Assembly (NCBI RefSeq): GCF_900109355.1
Contig: NZ_FOBF01000027.1
Coordinates: 1-64,000 of the forward strand
Direction of reading: 5' to 3'
DNA: 64,000 bases
Source: Nonomuraea pusilla
GTDB lineage: Bacteria; Actinomycetota; Actinomycetes; Streptosporangiales; Streptosporangiaceae
Below, piece after piece: positions 35,119 through 47,094 of the stretch. Under the pieces are notes generated by a model. It was not told where the DNA came from, searched no databases, and saw only the letters and a program-made list of their open reading frames with translations. A program made the translations under genes and the position numbers. Numbering within the stretch: position 1 is the first letter of the stretch; the number at the start of each line of letters is the position of its first letter.

Positions 35119-36522
35119 CTAGACCTGGAGCGACTTGATCTCCAGGTACTCCTCCATGCCGTACTCGCCGAGCTCGCGGCCGACCCCCGACTGCTTGTAG
35201 CCGCCGAACGGGGCCAGCGGGTTGAACTGGCCGCCGTTGACCGACACCTGGCCGGTGCGCAGCCTGCGGGCCACGGCGAGCGCGCGTTCCTGGCTGCCCG
35301 ACCAGACGGCCCCGGCCAGGCCGTACCTGGTGCCGTTGGCGATCTCGACGGCCTGGCCCTCGCTCGTGTACGGGATCATCGTGAGCACCGGGCCGAAGAT
35401 CTCCTCCTGCTCGATCGTCATGCCGGGCTCGACCCCGGCGAAGACGGTGGGCTCGACGTAGTAGCCCTTCGGCAGCAGGCGCTCGGTGCCGCCGGTGACG
35501 AGCCTCGCGCCCTCCTCCTCGCCCCTGATGATGTAGCGGGTCACCCGGTCGTACTGCGCCTTGGACACCAGCGGGCCGATCCTGGTGGACTCGTCGAACG
35601 GGTCGCCGACGGTGTACTTGCGCGCCGCCTCGACGGCCAGGCGCACGGCGTCGTCGTACTGGTCGCGGTGGACGACGAGGCGGCTCCAGGCGGAGCAGGT
35701 CTGCCCGGCGTTGACGAAGCAGTTGGCCACGCTGACCTTGACGGCCGCCGCCAGGTCGGCGTCGGGCAGGACGACGCTGGCGGACTTGCCGCCGAGCTCC
35801 AGCGAGACGCGCTTGACGGTCTCGGCGGCGAGCGCCGCGACGCGGCGGCCGGCGGCGGTGGAGCCGGTGAAGGAGACGAGGTCGACCTCGGGGTGGGCGG
35901 CCATGGCCTCACCGACGACGGGGCCGCGCCCGCTGACCAGGTTGAGGACGCCCGCGGGCAGCCCGACCTCGGCGAAGATCTCGGCCAGCGCGTACGCCGC
36001 GAGCGGGGCCACCTCGCTGGGCTTGAGCACGACGGTGCAGCCGGCGGCGAGCGCGGGGCCGACCTTGCAGATGATCTGGTGCAGCGGGTAGTTCCACGGC
36101 GTGATCGCGGCGACGACGCCGGCGGGCTCCTTGACGACGAGCGAGTTGCCGATGCGCCGCTCGCGCGGGTGGCTCTCGGCGAGCTGCGCGTACGACGACA
36201 GGACGGCGGCCGGCATCAGCGTCTGCACCTTGAGCGCGAAGCCGAGCGGCGAGCCCATGTCGGTCGCGATGGTCTTGGCGATGACGTCGGCGCGCTGCTT
36301 GAGCAGGTCGGCCGCGGCGCCGAGCAGCCGGGCGCGTTCACTCGGCGCGGTGTCGGCCCAGGAGGGGAAGGCTCTTCGGGCGGCGAGGACGGCCGCCTCG
36401 ACGTCGTCGGGGGTGCCCGCGGGCACCCGGTCGATGATCTCCTCGGTCGCGGGGTTGACGACCTCGATGGACTCGCCTGACGTCGATGCGGTCCAGGATC
36501 CGCCGATGAAGAGCTCTCGCAT
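35119..36522 (-). CDS. NAD(P)-dependent aldehyde dehydrogenase
   Basis: 467 aa from ATG at 36522. The Rossmann-type cofactor region has [11 protein letters not shown] and [12 protein letters not shown], the glycine motif is [12 protein letters not shown], the general base Glu is in [13 protein letters not shown], and the catalytic Cys is in [14 protein letters not shown]. The C-terminal end [18 protein letters not shown] is standard. Broad substrate; unassigned. An upstream in-frame ATG (36552) is possible, but the chosen one has AAGGA at a good distance. Confidence 0.93.
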   Translation of the reverse strand: MRELFIGGSWTASTSGESIEVVNPATEEIIDRVPAGTPDDVEAAVLAARRAFPSWADTAPSERARLLGAAADLLKQRADVIAKTIATDMGSPLGFALKVQTLMPAAVLSSYAQLAESHPRERRIGNSLVVKEPAGVVAAITPWNYPLHQIICKVGPALAAGCTVVLKPSEVAPLAAYALAEIFAEVGLPAGVLNLVSGRGPVVGEAMAAHPEVDLVSFTGSTAAGRRVAALAAETVKRVSLELGGKSASVVLPDADLAAAVKVSVANCFVNAGQTCSAWSRLVVHRDQYDDAVRLAVEAARKYTVGDPFDESTRIGPLVSKAQYDRVTRYIIRGEEEGARLVTGGTERLLPKGYYVEPTVFAGVEPGMTIEQEEIFGPVLTMIPYTSEGQAVEIANGTRYGLAGAVWSGSQERALAVARRLRTGQVSVNGGQFNPLAPFGGYKQSGVGRELGEYGMEEYLEIKSLQV

Positions 36523-36659
36523 GCGCCCATCCTTGCGTACTCGTCTAGACATAGCGAGGGACTCACCTGGGCGCGGGTGGAGGATTTTCCCCCGCGCCGC
36601 CTGCCGCCCTCCTCAATGTACGACCGTCCGCAGGCATTTCGCCGGACAAGGGCGGAATA

Positions 36660-37280
36660 TCAGTCGAAGCGCGGTGACCGGGTACGGGTGCGCTTCAGCT
36701 CGAAGAAGTCGTCGAACTCGGTGACGAGAAGCACGCCGTCCCAGAGCCGGCCGGCGTCCTCCTCCTTCGGGACGGAGGTGACGACCGGACCGAAGAACGC
36801 GTTGGTCCCGACGCGGATGACGGGCGTGCCGACGTCCTCGCCGACCAGGTCGATGCCCGCCCGGTGGGAGGCGCGCACGTCGCCGTCGAACTTCTCGGAG
36901 TCCATGACGTCGGCGAGCGACCTGTCGAGCCCGGCGGCCTCGAGGGCATCCTCGACGGTCTCGCGCAGACGGTCGAGCTCCTTGATCGCGCCCTGGTTGT
37001 GCAGGCGGGTGCCGAGCTCCGTGTAGAGCGGGCCCACGACGCCGTCGCCGTGCTCGGCGCGGGCGGCGGCCACCACCCTGACCGGGCCGATCGCCTTCTC
37101 GATCTGCTCGCGGTAGCGCTCAGGGACGTCCTTGCCCTCGTTCAGCACGTTGAGGCTCATGACGTGCCAGCGGGGCTCGATCGGGCGAACCTTCTCCACT
37201 TCGAGAAGCCATCGTGACGTCGCCCAGGCAAAAGGACAGAAAGGATCGAACCACAGGTCCACAGGAGTCTTCTCAGTCAC
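36660..37280 (-). CDS. DsbA-fold, mycothiol-dependent nitroreductase-like protein (Rv2466c type)
   Basis: 206 aa. It follows Rv2466c of M. tuberculosis from end to end: FDPFCPFAWATSRWLLEVEK at the start, HVMSLNVLNEGKD, GTRLHNQGAI, GEDVGTPVIRV, AFFGPVVTSVP and FFELKRTRT near the end. Rv2466c has a CPWC redox pair and reduces nitro-compounds with mycothiol. Here the motif is CPFA, so only the first Cys remains and a monothiol mechanism is implied. Divergent from pepN; GTG start. Confidence 0.86.
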   Translation of the reverse strand: MTEKTPVDLWFDPFCPFAWATSRWLLEVEKVRPIEPRWHVMSLNVLNEGKDVPERYREQIEKAIGPVRVVAAARAEHGDGVVGPLYTELGTRLHNQGAIKELDRLRETVEDALEAAGLDRSLADVMDSEKFDGDVRASHRAGIDLVGEDVGTPVIRVGTNAFFGPVVTSVPKEEDAGRLWDGVLLVTEFDDFFELKRTRTRSPRFD

Positions 37281-37371
37281 GTGTGGCCATAACCTGAGGG
37301 TGCTCGGGTCCTATTCCCAGGCGTGGAAGGATACCGACATACCCCAAAGAAGTGGTGAAAAGGAGCGCAAC

Positions 37372-39936
<2,565 letters not shown>

Positions 39937-39970
39937 CGCCCGCAGCCGCCCGGGCGCACCGCCGCCAGGG

Positions 39971-39995
39971 GCCCCCGCCGCAGCCCGGCGGGGGC
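39971..39995 (+). terminator. Terminator after pepN
   Basis: GCCCCCGCC (39971-39979) pairs with GGCGGGGGC (39987-39995), 35 nt past the pepN stop. Confidence 0.75.
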
Positions 39996-40064
39996 TCCTG
40001 CCTGTTCGGCCGGGTGGCGGCAACATGGCCCTGGCAGCGGAGCCCCGCTGTTAGCCTGAAGGAC

Positions 40065-41351
40065 GTGCTAGGCGCGGGGACCACGCTCAACGACCGCTAC
40101 GTGCTGGCCGACCGCATCGGCGGCGGCGGCATGGGCGAGGTCTGGCGCGCCGACGACACCGTGCTCGGCCGCACGGTCGCGGTCAAGGTCCTCATGCCGG
40201 CGCTCACCGAGAGCCCGACCTTCACGCAGCGCTTCCTCAACGAGGCCAGGGCGATGGCCACGCTGAGGCACCCGGGCGTGGTCGACGTCTACGACTACGG
40301 CACGAGCGACGTCGGCGGCCGCCGGGTGAGCTTCCTCGTCATGGAGTACGTGCCGGGCGAGTCGCTCGACCAGGTGCTGCGGCGCGGCCCGCTCGGCCCC
40401 GAGGCCGCGATGCTGCTGGTCGCCCAGGTGGCCGACGCGCTCGCGGCCGCCCACGCGCAGGGCATCGTCCACCGCGACGTCAAGCCGGCCAACCTCATGG
40501 TCAGGCCCGACGGCGGCGTGGCGCTCACCGACTTCGGCATCGCGCACTCGGTCTCGGCGGGGCACCTCACCGCCACGGGCACCATGCTCTGCTCGGCCGG
40601 CTACTGCGCCCCCGAGATGGCCACGGCCAGCGAGGTGACCCCGGCGGTCGACGTGTACGCGCTCGGCGTGGTGGCGTACGAGTGCCTGACCGGTGAGCTC
40701 CCGTTCCAGGGCGACACTCCCGTACAGATCATCTTCAAGCACCTCAACTCACCCGTCCCGCGGCTGCCCCGGACCGTGCCGCCCGGCCCGCGCCAGGTCG
40801 TGGAACGCGCCATGGACAAGGCGCCCGACCGGCGCTGGGCATCGGCCGCGCAGATGGCCGAGGCCGCGCGCAAGGCCGTCGCCTCGCCCGCCGCGCTGCC
40901 CGCGCCGCGCAGGCACCGCACGATGACGGCGCTGCTGTCGATGACGTCGGCCGTGGCCGTCACCTCGGCCGTGGCCGGATGGGTGTGGCTGCGCCCGGTC
41001 GAGCCGGCGGCGCAGGTCGAGACGCCGGCCACGGTCAGCGCCACCACCGCGCCCGTCCCCGCCCCGTCCAGTCCGGTCACGCCGGGCAGGCAGCAGCCGA
41101 GGCCCGGCAGGAGCACCCCGGGCCCGAAGCCGGGCGGCACGGTCACGGCCCCGCCCAGCGCGACACCGAGCGCCACCCCGACGGCCAGCCCCAGCGACCC
41201 CAGCCCCACGGCGGAGCCGACCACGGACAAACCCACGGACAAACCGACGCAGGAGCCCACCGGCGAGCCCACCCAGGAGCCGACCAAGCCCGGCACCGAC
41301 GAGCCGACGTCCGAGCCCACGGCCACCGAGGTGCCGGGCGAGACGCCGTGA
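40065..41351 (+). CDS. Transmembrane Ser/Thr protein kinase (PknB-like, no PASTA)
   Basis: 428 aa. The Hanks-type kinase domain lies at ~10-270: GGGGMGEVW loop, VAVKVL Lys, HRDVKPANLM catalytic loop, DFGIAHS, and GYCAPEM. A single membrane helix sits at ~285-308. A ~120-residue extracellular Pro/Thr/Ser/Glu-rich tail with short repeats (DKPTDKPTQEPTGEPTQEPT) follows and would be unstructured or glycosylated. The GTG start has TAGCCT seven nt upstream, leaderless type. Substrates unknown. Confidence 0.92.
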   Translation: MLGAGTTLNDRYVLADRIGGGGMGEVWRADDTVLGRTVAVKVLMPALTESPTFTQRFLNEARAMATLRHPGVVDVYDYGTSDVGGRRVSFLVMEYVPGESLDQVLRRGPLGPEAAMLLVAQVADALAAAHAQGIVHRDVKPANLMVRPDGGVALTDFGIAHSVSAGHLTATGTMLCSAGYCAPEMATASEVTPAVDVYALGVVAYECLTGELPFQGDTPVQIIFKHLNSPVPRLPRTVPPGPRQVVERAMDKAPDRRWASAAQMAEAARKAVASPAALPAPRRHRTMTALLSMTSAVAVTSAVAGWVWLRPVEPAAQVETPATVSATTAPVPAPSSPVTPGRQQPRPGRSTPGPKPGGTVTAPPSATPSATPTASPSDPSPTAEPTTDKPTDKPTQEPTGEPTQEPTKPGTDEPTSEPTATEVPGETP

Positions 41352-41464
41352 GCGGCGAGGTTCCCGGCCGGGCCCGCCAGCGAACGCCGTGGACGAACCG
41401 GCGTGGACGAACGGCGTGAAAGCGGCGTGTCCCGGCAACCCGCCGGGCGTGAGAAAGTCGTCGG

Positions 41465-42415
41465 GTGGAATCGACTCGTGAGCTGCTGATCGCCCTGGCC
41501 CGCCGCTACGCCTTCGCCGACCTCGGCGCGCTCGCGCCCGGCGAGGAGATCGCGGACGTGTGCGAGTTCGGGCACCGGCTGCTGGCGCTCGACGCCGAGG
41601 ACTTCGCCGCCGAGGCCCGGTCGGTGCCCGCCGACCTGCGGCGGCGGGCACGCGCCTGCCACATGCCGCAGACGCCGCGCGAGCAGCCGCGCGGCGCGCT
41701 CGACTCGCTGCGCCCCGCGTACGGGCTGCTGCTGGAGGTCATCTCGGTGCGCTGGCACCGGCGGGAGCTGAGCCCGATGATCGCGGCGGTGCACATCGCC
41801 AGCGAGTACCTTCCGCTGCTGGCCTTCGAACCGCACCTCGGCCACGCGGGAGACCCGGCCCGCTGGCCGGCGGGGCTGAGCGCGCCGGGCAGCAGGTTCG
41901 GCGTGATCGGCGACCGCGAGTGCGACCACACCAAGTCCGAGCAGTCGGCCACCAACCGCACGCTGCGGGTGGCGGCCGAGCCGCCCGAGGGCTGGCGGGC
42001 GTACTTCGACCGGCAGCACAGCCAGGTCGCGGGCGCGCTGGCCACCTGCGTGGCGGGCTGCCGCAACCCGTGCACGGCGATGGACTGGATCGAGCCGGAG
42101 CCGCGCGCGGACCTGCAGGTGCGCGCCCGCACCGCGCTGGCCTTCGCCGAGACCCCGCTGGTGCGGCTGCGCCACGCCGCCCCCGTCGGGCACGGCTTCG
42201 GCGTGCCGTCGCCCGAGGAGGTGCTCGACGCGTGGGAGCGCAGCCGGGCCGCGCTCGACAAGAACCCGGTGGGGGCGGCGGCGACGAGCGACGACGGTTT
42301 CCCGCTGCCGGGGCTGCCGTCGCTGTTCTCCGCGGTGGCGGCGGCGCCCATCGCGCCCGCGACGCTGCTGCAGGGCGTGAGCGAGCACGTCGCCCGCCTG
42401 CTCGCACGGCTCTGA
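41465..42415 (+). CDS. Uncharacterised Cys/His-rich protein
   Basis: 316 aa, not recognised. It is mostly helical. A central segment has clustered metal-ligand-like residues: GDRECDHTKSEQ and, ~45 residues later, CVAGCRNPCTAMDW, suggesting a zinc or iron-sulfur site. There is no signal peptide or membrane helix. The GTG start at 41465 follows the kinase gene by ~110 bp on the same strand. The last 11 codons with the stop are duplicated downstream (42426-42467). Confidence 0.65.
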   Translation: MESTRELLIALARRYAFADLGALAPGEEIADVCEFGHRLLALDAEDFAAEARSVPADLRRRARACHMPQTPREQPRGALDSLRPAYGLLLEVISVRWHRRELSPMIAAVHIASEYLPLLAFEPHLGHAGDPARWPAGLSAPGSRFGVIGDRECDHTKSEQSATNRTLRVAAEPPEGWRAYFDRQHSQVAGALATCVAGCRNPCTAMDWIEPEPRADLQVRARTALAFAETPLVRLRHAAPVGHGFGVPSPEEVLDAWERSRAALDKNPVGAAATSDDGFPLPGLPSLFSAVAAAPIAPATLLQGVSEHVARLLARL

Positions 42416-42467
42416 CGCCCCCTCGGAGCACGTCGCCCGCCTGCTCGCACGGCTCTGACGCCCCCTC
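42383..42467. repeat. Perfect 42-bp tandem duplication of a gene 3' end, period 43
   Basis: Bases 42383-42424 (GAGCACGTCGCCCGC ..., including the TGA of the Cys-rich gene) recur without change at 42426-42467. The period is not a multiple of three, so the second copy is out of frame and lies in spacer. Identity implies a recent event or active correction. Confidence 0.93.
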
Positions 42468-42493
42468 CCGTGCGGGCGCCGCGGGGTGCGGTG

Positions 42494-42859
42494 TCACCAG
42501 CGGCGGGCGGCGGCCTGCTCGGCGAGCGTCGCTATGCCGTAGAGCAGGCCCCCGGCCAGGTCGCCCGCGCTGAACGCGGTGGCCATGGACATGCCGACGA
42601 GCCGGCACACACCGTCGCTCAGCCTGCGCCTGGCCCTCTCGCCCGTGACGATCTCCAGGCCGCGGGCCTCGACGTCCACGAGGATCACCACGGCGCCGGG
42701 CGACTCCTCGCCGAGTGCGGCGTGCAGCCGTTCGGCGAAGTGCCGCCGCCCGCCCACCGGCGCGCCCAGGAACACCCCGAAACGCAGCCCGCTGCGCCGT
42801 TCGGCCGTGGCGATCACGCGCCTGACGTCGTCGGCCTGCGCGGTGGTCAGCACCCGCAT
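42494..42859 (-). CDS. DUF5130 (TPM-domain-like) protein
   Basis: 121 aa. The sequence VIATAERRSGLRFGVFLGA, GAVVILVDVEARGLEIVTG, RRRLSDGVCRLVGMSMATAF and AGDLAGGLLYGI resembles the actinobacterial DUF5130 family, a cytosolic version of the TPM fold. Function unknown. It begins 6 bp after the small membrane protein gene upstream, so the two are translationally linked. Confidence 0.75.
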   Translation of the reverse strand: MRVLTTAQADDVRRVIATAERRSGLRFGVFLGAPVGGRRHFAERLHAALGEESPGAVVILVDVEARGLEIVTGERARRRLSDGVCRLVGMSMATAFSAGDLAGGLLYGIATLAEQAAARRW

Positions 42860-42865
42860 CGCCCA

Positions 42866-43141
42866 TCACCATCCCGCCGAGGCGCCGCCGATGTGCCTGC
42901 CGGGCTCGGCCGTCTCCGCCGCGAGCACCCAGTCCTCGCCGGGCGCGCGGCCCGTCCGCTCCGCCAGCACCATGCCGGACGTGCTCACGCCGCGTTCGCT
43001 GCGCCTGGGGCCGCCGATCCAGACCGGGCCTTCGGGCCGCCGCGAACCCCGCCCGGGGATCGCGACCGCCAGGGTGATCAGGACGAACGACCCCATGGAC
43101 GTCCCGATGAGGAACACGAGGATCTCCGCCGCGCTGTGCAC
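42866..43141 (-). CDS. Small single-pass membrane protein, unknown
   Basis: 91 aa from GTG at 43141. One N-terminal membrane helix (EILVFLIGTSMGSFVLITLAVAI) is followed by a soluble Arg/Gly/Glu-rich tail. Not recognised. It precedes the DUF5130 gene with a 6-bp gap, so the two probably work together. The start is uncertain because no good ribosome binding site is seen. Confidence 0.55.
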   Translation of the reverse strand: MHSAAEILVFLIGTSMGSFVLITLAVAIPGRGSRRPEGPVWIGGPRRSERGVSTSGMVLAERTGRAPGEDWVLAAETAEPGRHIGGASAGW

Positions 43142-43382
43142 ACCACGAACGTAAACCCGGGCGGCCCCGCTGGCCAGGCACGACGCGCGTGCGGAGCGGA
43201 GTGGGGCAAGTCCATGATCGGGGCGCCCCCGGACGGTTAGGATCAACCCGGGGCACAGCCTCTCTAGAGAAGAACGTAAGACATACCCCGTGAACGTGCG
43301 TGGAACACGATGATCTGGGCCATAAAACTATGCACAGGGCAACACTAGGAATCGATCCGAACCCCGGGCTACGGTGAGTTAC

Positions 43383-44210
43383 GTGGACTCCGACCAGCAG
43401 CGAGAAGACGGTCACAATACGTCACCGATCTGGGTGAGCGAACGGTCAGACAGCGAGGAGACCGCCGTCGCCGATCCTCCGGCGCCCACCCCCGCGTACG
43501 CGCCCGTCGAGCGCGCGTCCGTACGCGACCTGCTGCAACAGCCGCGCGTCCGCCGCCTCGGCACCCGCGCGGTGGTGGCACTCGTCGCGGCCGTCGTCGT
43601 GGGCTTCCTGGCGGCCGACTGGCGGGTCGGCGTGACCGCCGGCATCGTCGCGGCCATCGGCGAGGCCGTCTACCGCGCGCGTTCCCACTCGTCCGTGCCC
43701 GCCTGGCGGCGCGCCTCGGCGGCCGAGCGGCGCACGGAGGCCCAGCTGCGCTCCCTGCAGCGCAACGGCTACCGCACCCTGCACGCCCGCGCCATCCCCG
43801 ACAGCGAGGCGCAGATCGACCACCTCGTGGTCGGCCCGACCGGCGTGTACGCGGTCGACTCCGAGAAGTGGGACAGGCGGCTGCCCGTGCGCGTGCAGAG
43901 CGGCAAGAAGCTCTTCCACGGCCCGTTCGACATGAAGCCGCGCCTCACCGAGGCGAAGTGGGAGGCCACGCGGGCCGGCGAGCTCATCAGCGCGCGGTAC
44001 GGCCGCGAGATCACGGTCGTCCCTTCGCTCGCGGTGTACGGCCCGCCGGTGCCATGGAAGATCATGACGATCCGCGGCGTGGACGTCTACCAGGGCGACC
44101 GCGCCCGCAAGTGGATCACCAAGCGGGAGCGCGCGCTCACGCAGGAGGAGATCGACCGGATCTACGAGATCGCGGCCGAGGTCCTGCCCCCGCGCTACGG
44201 CGAGGGCTGA
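43383..44210 (+). CDS. NERD-domain (nuclease-related) membrane protein
   Basis: 275 aa. A disordered acidic N-terminus precedes two hydrophobic segments (ALVAAVVVGFLAADWRVGVT and AGIVAAIGEAVY). A NERD domain follows: LQRNGYRTLHARAIPDSEAQ, IDHLVVGPTGVYAVDSEKW and VQSGKKLFHG. The Asp-x-Asp/Glu-x-Lys positions expected of this PD-(D/E)xK relative are partly kept (IDHLVV ... VDSEK). The start GTG at 43383 has TACGGT seven nt before it; a GTG nine bp upstream is an alternative. Function unknown. Confidence 0.8.
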   Translation: MDSDQQREDGHNTSPIWVSERSDSEETAVADPPAPTPAYAPVERASVRDLLQQPRVRRLGTRAVVALVAAVVVGFLAADWRVGVTAGIVAAIGEAVYRARSHSSVPAWRRASAAERRTEAQLRSLQRNGYRTLHARAIPDSEAQIDHLVVGPTGVYAVDSEKWDRRLPVRVQSGKKLFHGPFDMKPRLTEAKWEATRAGELISARYGREITVVPSLAVYGPPVPWKIMTIRGVDVYQGDRARKWITKRERALTQEEIDRIYEIAAEVLPPRYGEG

Positions 44211-44231
44211 CCCTCCGTCCGCGGCGCCGTC

Positions 44232-46949
44232 TCAGCGGTAGGCGTCGGGCACCGACGCGCACCAGGGGAACGACTCCCCGGGCGGCGCGCCGGTGACCGG
44301 GCCGCAGACGCCCACCTGGGTGGGCCGGCTCGCGCCCGTGGCGCGCAGGATGATCACGGGCTTGTCCACCGGGTACTGCCGGGGCGAGTCCTCGCCGAAG
44401 TCCAGGCCGCCCGTGGCGCCCTCGATCGCGTGGCCGGACTGCCCGGCCGGGGTGTGCAGGGTGCCGAGCTGGCGCCAGACGGTGAAGGAGTTCACCGGCA
44501 CGGCGTGGCTCTCCCTGCCGAGCCGCCGGATGGCCGTGATCATCGTCTCGGTCGCGTCGTAGGCGAGGGCGGCGTGCCCGTCGAGGGTGCGCCCGGGGCC
44601 CGGCTCCCTGCACTCGAACGGGAACGTGGCGAACAGCTCGACGTAGAAGTCGTGGCGCTGCGGCTCGTCGCACCGGGCCGGGGCGACGGCGAACGACTGA
44701 TAGTAGTAGCCGACCCGGCTGACGGCCGACCTGAGCCGGACGTCGGCGGCGTACCTCGTGACGTCGTCGCCGGCGAGGATGACCGGCGGCGCGCCCGCGC
44801 ACCTGTCGGCCACGCCCTTGACGAACTCGGAGAAGTCGGGGATGCCGCGCCCGGCGAAGTACACCAGGCCGTCGAACCCGCACGCCGACACGCCCGCCGC
44901 CCGCGGGTCGCCCCGGTACGGGTCGTCGCTGACGTCACCGGGCCCCGGCCGCTCGGCCCCGACCGGGGTGAAGCGCATCGGCTCCACCGCGAAGCCGCGC
45001 TCCTCCAGCCGGGCGACGACCTGGCGGCTCAGGTTCGAGGCGTAGTAGTCGGTCACGTCGTGCGAGTAGTAGACGCGGGCCCGCCTGGCCACCTGGCGGC
45101 GCCGGGCGAGGTCGTCGGCGAAGCCCGCCGCCACCCACGCCTGCCTGGCGTTCTGCGGCGCCACCTGGAAGTAGAACGGCGACTCGTTCACCAGGCGGTC
45201 CGCCGACAGCGTGGACGCCACCATCGGCAGCCCCGCCTTGCCCAGCTCCTGGATGGCGGCCACGGTCTCCTTGCGGCTCTGGTCGAGCCCGACGACGCCC
45301 ACGATGGGCGCCTCGTCGTCGTGGTGGCGCAGCAGCAGCCTGGCGATGCGCGAGCCGTGCTGCATGCGGCCGCCCGCGTTCGCCAGCAGGATGCGGACCA
45401 GCGGCTCGCTCGGCCCCGCCGAGCTGTTCTGCCGCTTCTGCGCGATCGCCACCCCGGCCAGGCCCTCGCGGGCGGCGGCGAGCTGGTCCTGGTCGGTCGT
45501 GGTCAGCGCGGCGAGGTACACGATCGTCACGTACGGCCTGGACCGGCCCTGGCCGTCCGCCTCGTGCAGGCGGGCGGCCCGCTCGTTCTCCTGCGCCAGG
45601 ACGCGCTGGACCTCCCCGATCTCCGCGTTGCCCGGCGCGAACAGGTAGCCCGGCTCGGCCACGCCCACGCACTCGGTGCCGAGCAGCTGCCTGCCGCTCT
45701 CGGTCCACGGCGTCCACAGGCCGCTCGCGCACGCCTCCCTGTGCCAGGCGGCGGTCTGTCCCGCGTACGCGCCGGCGGCCCCCGCGAGCGCCATCCAGAA
45801 CAGGGCGACGGCCGTCCACGACGACCACCACGGCGCCACCCTGGCGGGCGGCACCCAGGCGGCCTCCGTCACGTCGTACCTGGCCAGGTCGGCGGGCACG
45901 GGCGGCGCGGTGATGGTGAGCGGGGTCTCGACGACGTGCCGCCAGGCGGCGTCGTCGTCGGCGGTGACCAGTTCCCTGCGCCACCGGATGACGGTCCACA
46001 GCGGCTCGTCGTCCTCGGGGACGACCGCGTCCGCGGTGTAGGAGACGACCACGACGGGATCGAACCTGCCGAGGTCGGCCCGCCGCTCCTCGATGAGGCG
46101 TACCAGCGGGCCGGCGTGCTCGTTGAGCAGCAGGAGCGGGTAGAAGACGTGGCCGGCGCCGCGGACGTGCAGCGGCGAGCGCCGGTACTGCCTGGCCAGG
46201 TCGTCCATGAACGCGCCGAGCAGCAGCCGCGAGACGCGCTCCTCGTCGTCGGGGTCGAAGTCGGCGAGCAGGGCGGCCAGGCCGGGCGCGCGGGGCCGCT
46301 CGTGCGCCAGGCGGCCGCGCAGCCAGCGGAAGCGTCCGCTCAGGCCGGGCACGCGCCCGCTCACCCTGGCGTCGTGGACGAACCCCGGTAACAGCCTGAG
46401 CAGGACGTTCAGCGGGAAGGGGACGTGCTCGGCGCCGAGCCCCGCCGTGTCCACGCCCCAGCCCCAGGTGCGGTCGGACTCGCGCAGCACCCGCCGGGCC
46501 TGCTCCTCCCTGTCGTGGGATTCGGCCAGCCGCTCGACGATCCAGGCGGCCAGGCGGTAGCGGGGGAAGCGGAGCCTCGGCGCGCTGGTGCGCAGGGCGG
46601 CCACGACGCGCGACAGCATCCGCGGCACCGGCTCGCCGGGCTGGACGGCGGGCCTGGCGCGCGGGATGCCGGGCGAGATCACGTGCACGGAGGGCCGGCC
46701 CGCGGGGGCGAGGATCTCGGGCCACTCCCCCGCCTCGTGCAGCCTGACCAGCGGGATGCCGCGCCGGTCGGTGTGCTGCCTCGGCGTCTCCCCCGCCGCC
46801 CGCCTGCGCAGCAGCGGCGGCCTGGCGGCGTGCGGGGAGTCCTGCACGCCCTCGCCCCTGGCCGGCCTGCGGCACAGCCGGTCGACGGTGTGGATGAAGT
46901 TGCCGACCCCCGCCGGGTCGTCCAGCACCTGTGCTGACCCCTGGCTCAT
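44232..46949 (-). CDS. Single-pass membrane protein with extracellular type-1 periplasmic-binding-like domain
   Basis: 905 aa. A ~370-residue cytoplasmic part of no recognised family (LAAWIVERLAESHDREEQAR, LNVLLRLLPGFVHDARVSGR) is followed by one membrane helix at ~373-396 (WTAVALFWMALAGAAGAYAG). The ~500-residue outer part resembles branched-chain amino-acid binding proteins (APIVGVVGLDQSRKETVAAI, GLPMVASTLSADRL, YYSHDVTDYYASNL, GHAALAYDATETMITAIRRL). It has paired Cys. No transporter genes are nearby, so a receptor is more likely than an ABC component. ATG at 46949; upstream initiation signals are weak. Confidence 0.7.
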   Translation of the reverse strand: MSQGSAQVLDDPAGVGNFIHTVDRLCRRPARGEGVQDSPHAARPPLLRRRAAGETPRQHTDRRGIPLVRLHEAGEWPEILAPAGRPSVHVISPGIPRARPAVQPGEPVPRMLSRVVAALRTSAPRLRFPRYRLAAWIVERLAESHDREEQARRVLRESDRTWGWGVDTAGLGAEHVPFPLNVLLRLLPGFVHDARVSGRVPGLSGRFRWLRGRLAHERPRAPGLAALLADFDPDDEERVSRLLLGAFMDDLARQYRRSPLHVRGAGHVFYPLLLLNEHAGPLVRLIEERRADLGRFDPVVVVSYTADAVVPEDDEPLWTVIRWRRELVTADDDAAWRHVVETPLTITAPPVPADLARYDVTEAAWVPPARVAPWWSSWTAVALFWMALAGAAGAYAGQTAAWHREACASGLWTPWTESGRQLLGTECVGVAEPGYLFAPGNAEIGEVQRVLAQENERAARLHEADGQGRSRPYVTIVYLAALTTTDQDQLAAAREGLAGVAIAQKRQNSSAGPSEPLVRILLANAGGRMQHGSRIARLLLRHHDDEAPIVGVVGLDQSRKETVAAIQELGKAGLPMVASTLSADRLVNESPFYFQVAPQNARQAWVAAGFADDLARRRQVARRARVYYSHDVTDYYASNLSRQVVARLEERGFAVEPMRFTPVGAERPGPGDVSDDPYRGDPRAAGVSACGFDGLVYFAGRGIPDFSEFVKGVADRCAGAPPVILAGDDVTRYAADVRLRSAVSRVGYYYQSFAVAPARCDEPQRHDFYVELFATFPFECREPGPGRTLDGHAALAYDATETMITAIRRLGRESHAVPVNSFTVWRQLGTLHTPAGQSGHAIEGATGGLDFGEDSPRQYPVDKPVIILRATGASRPTQVGVCGPVTGAPPGESFPWCASVPDAYR

Positions 46950-47094
46950 CTGATCTCTGTAACACGCCGGGGCGGGCCGCGACAGCGCATTACGGCACGA
47001 TTCCGTAACCCGCGTCCGAGTCGTGGACGACCGTCTCAAGTACCGGGCGGTGGTCGTTACCATGGGAAGACTCGCGAGCGATGGGAGAAGCGCA

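Noticed and set aside
41342-41435. Possible decayed duplication of the Ser/Thr kinase 3' end
   Set aside because: Similar words (acgccgtga-gcggcg and acggcgtga-aagcggcg) recur about 70 bp apart, but divergence is too great to separate from GC-rich chance similarity.
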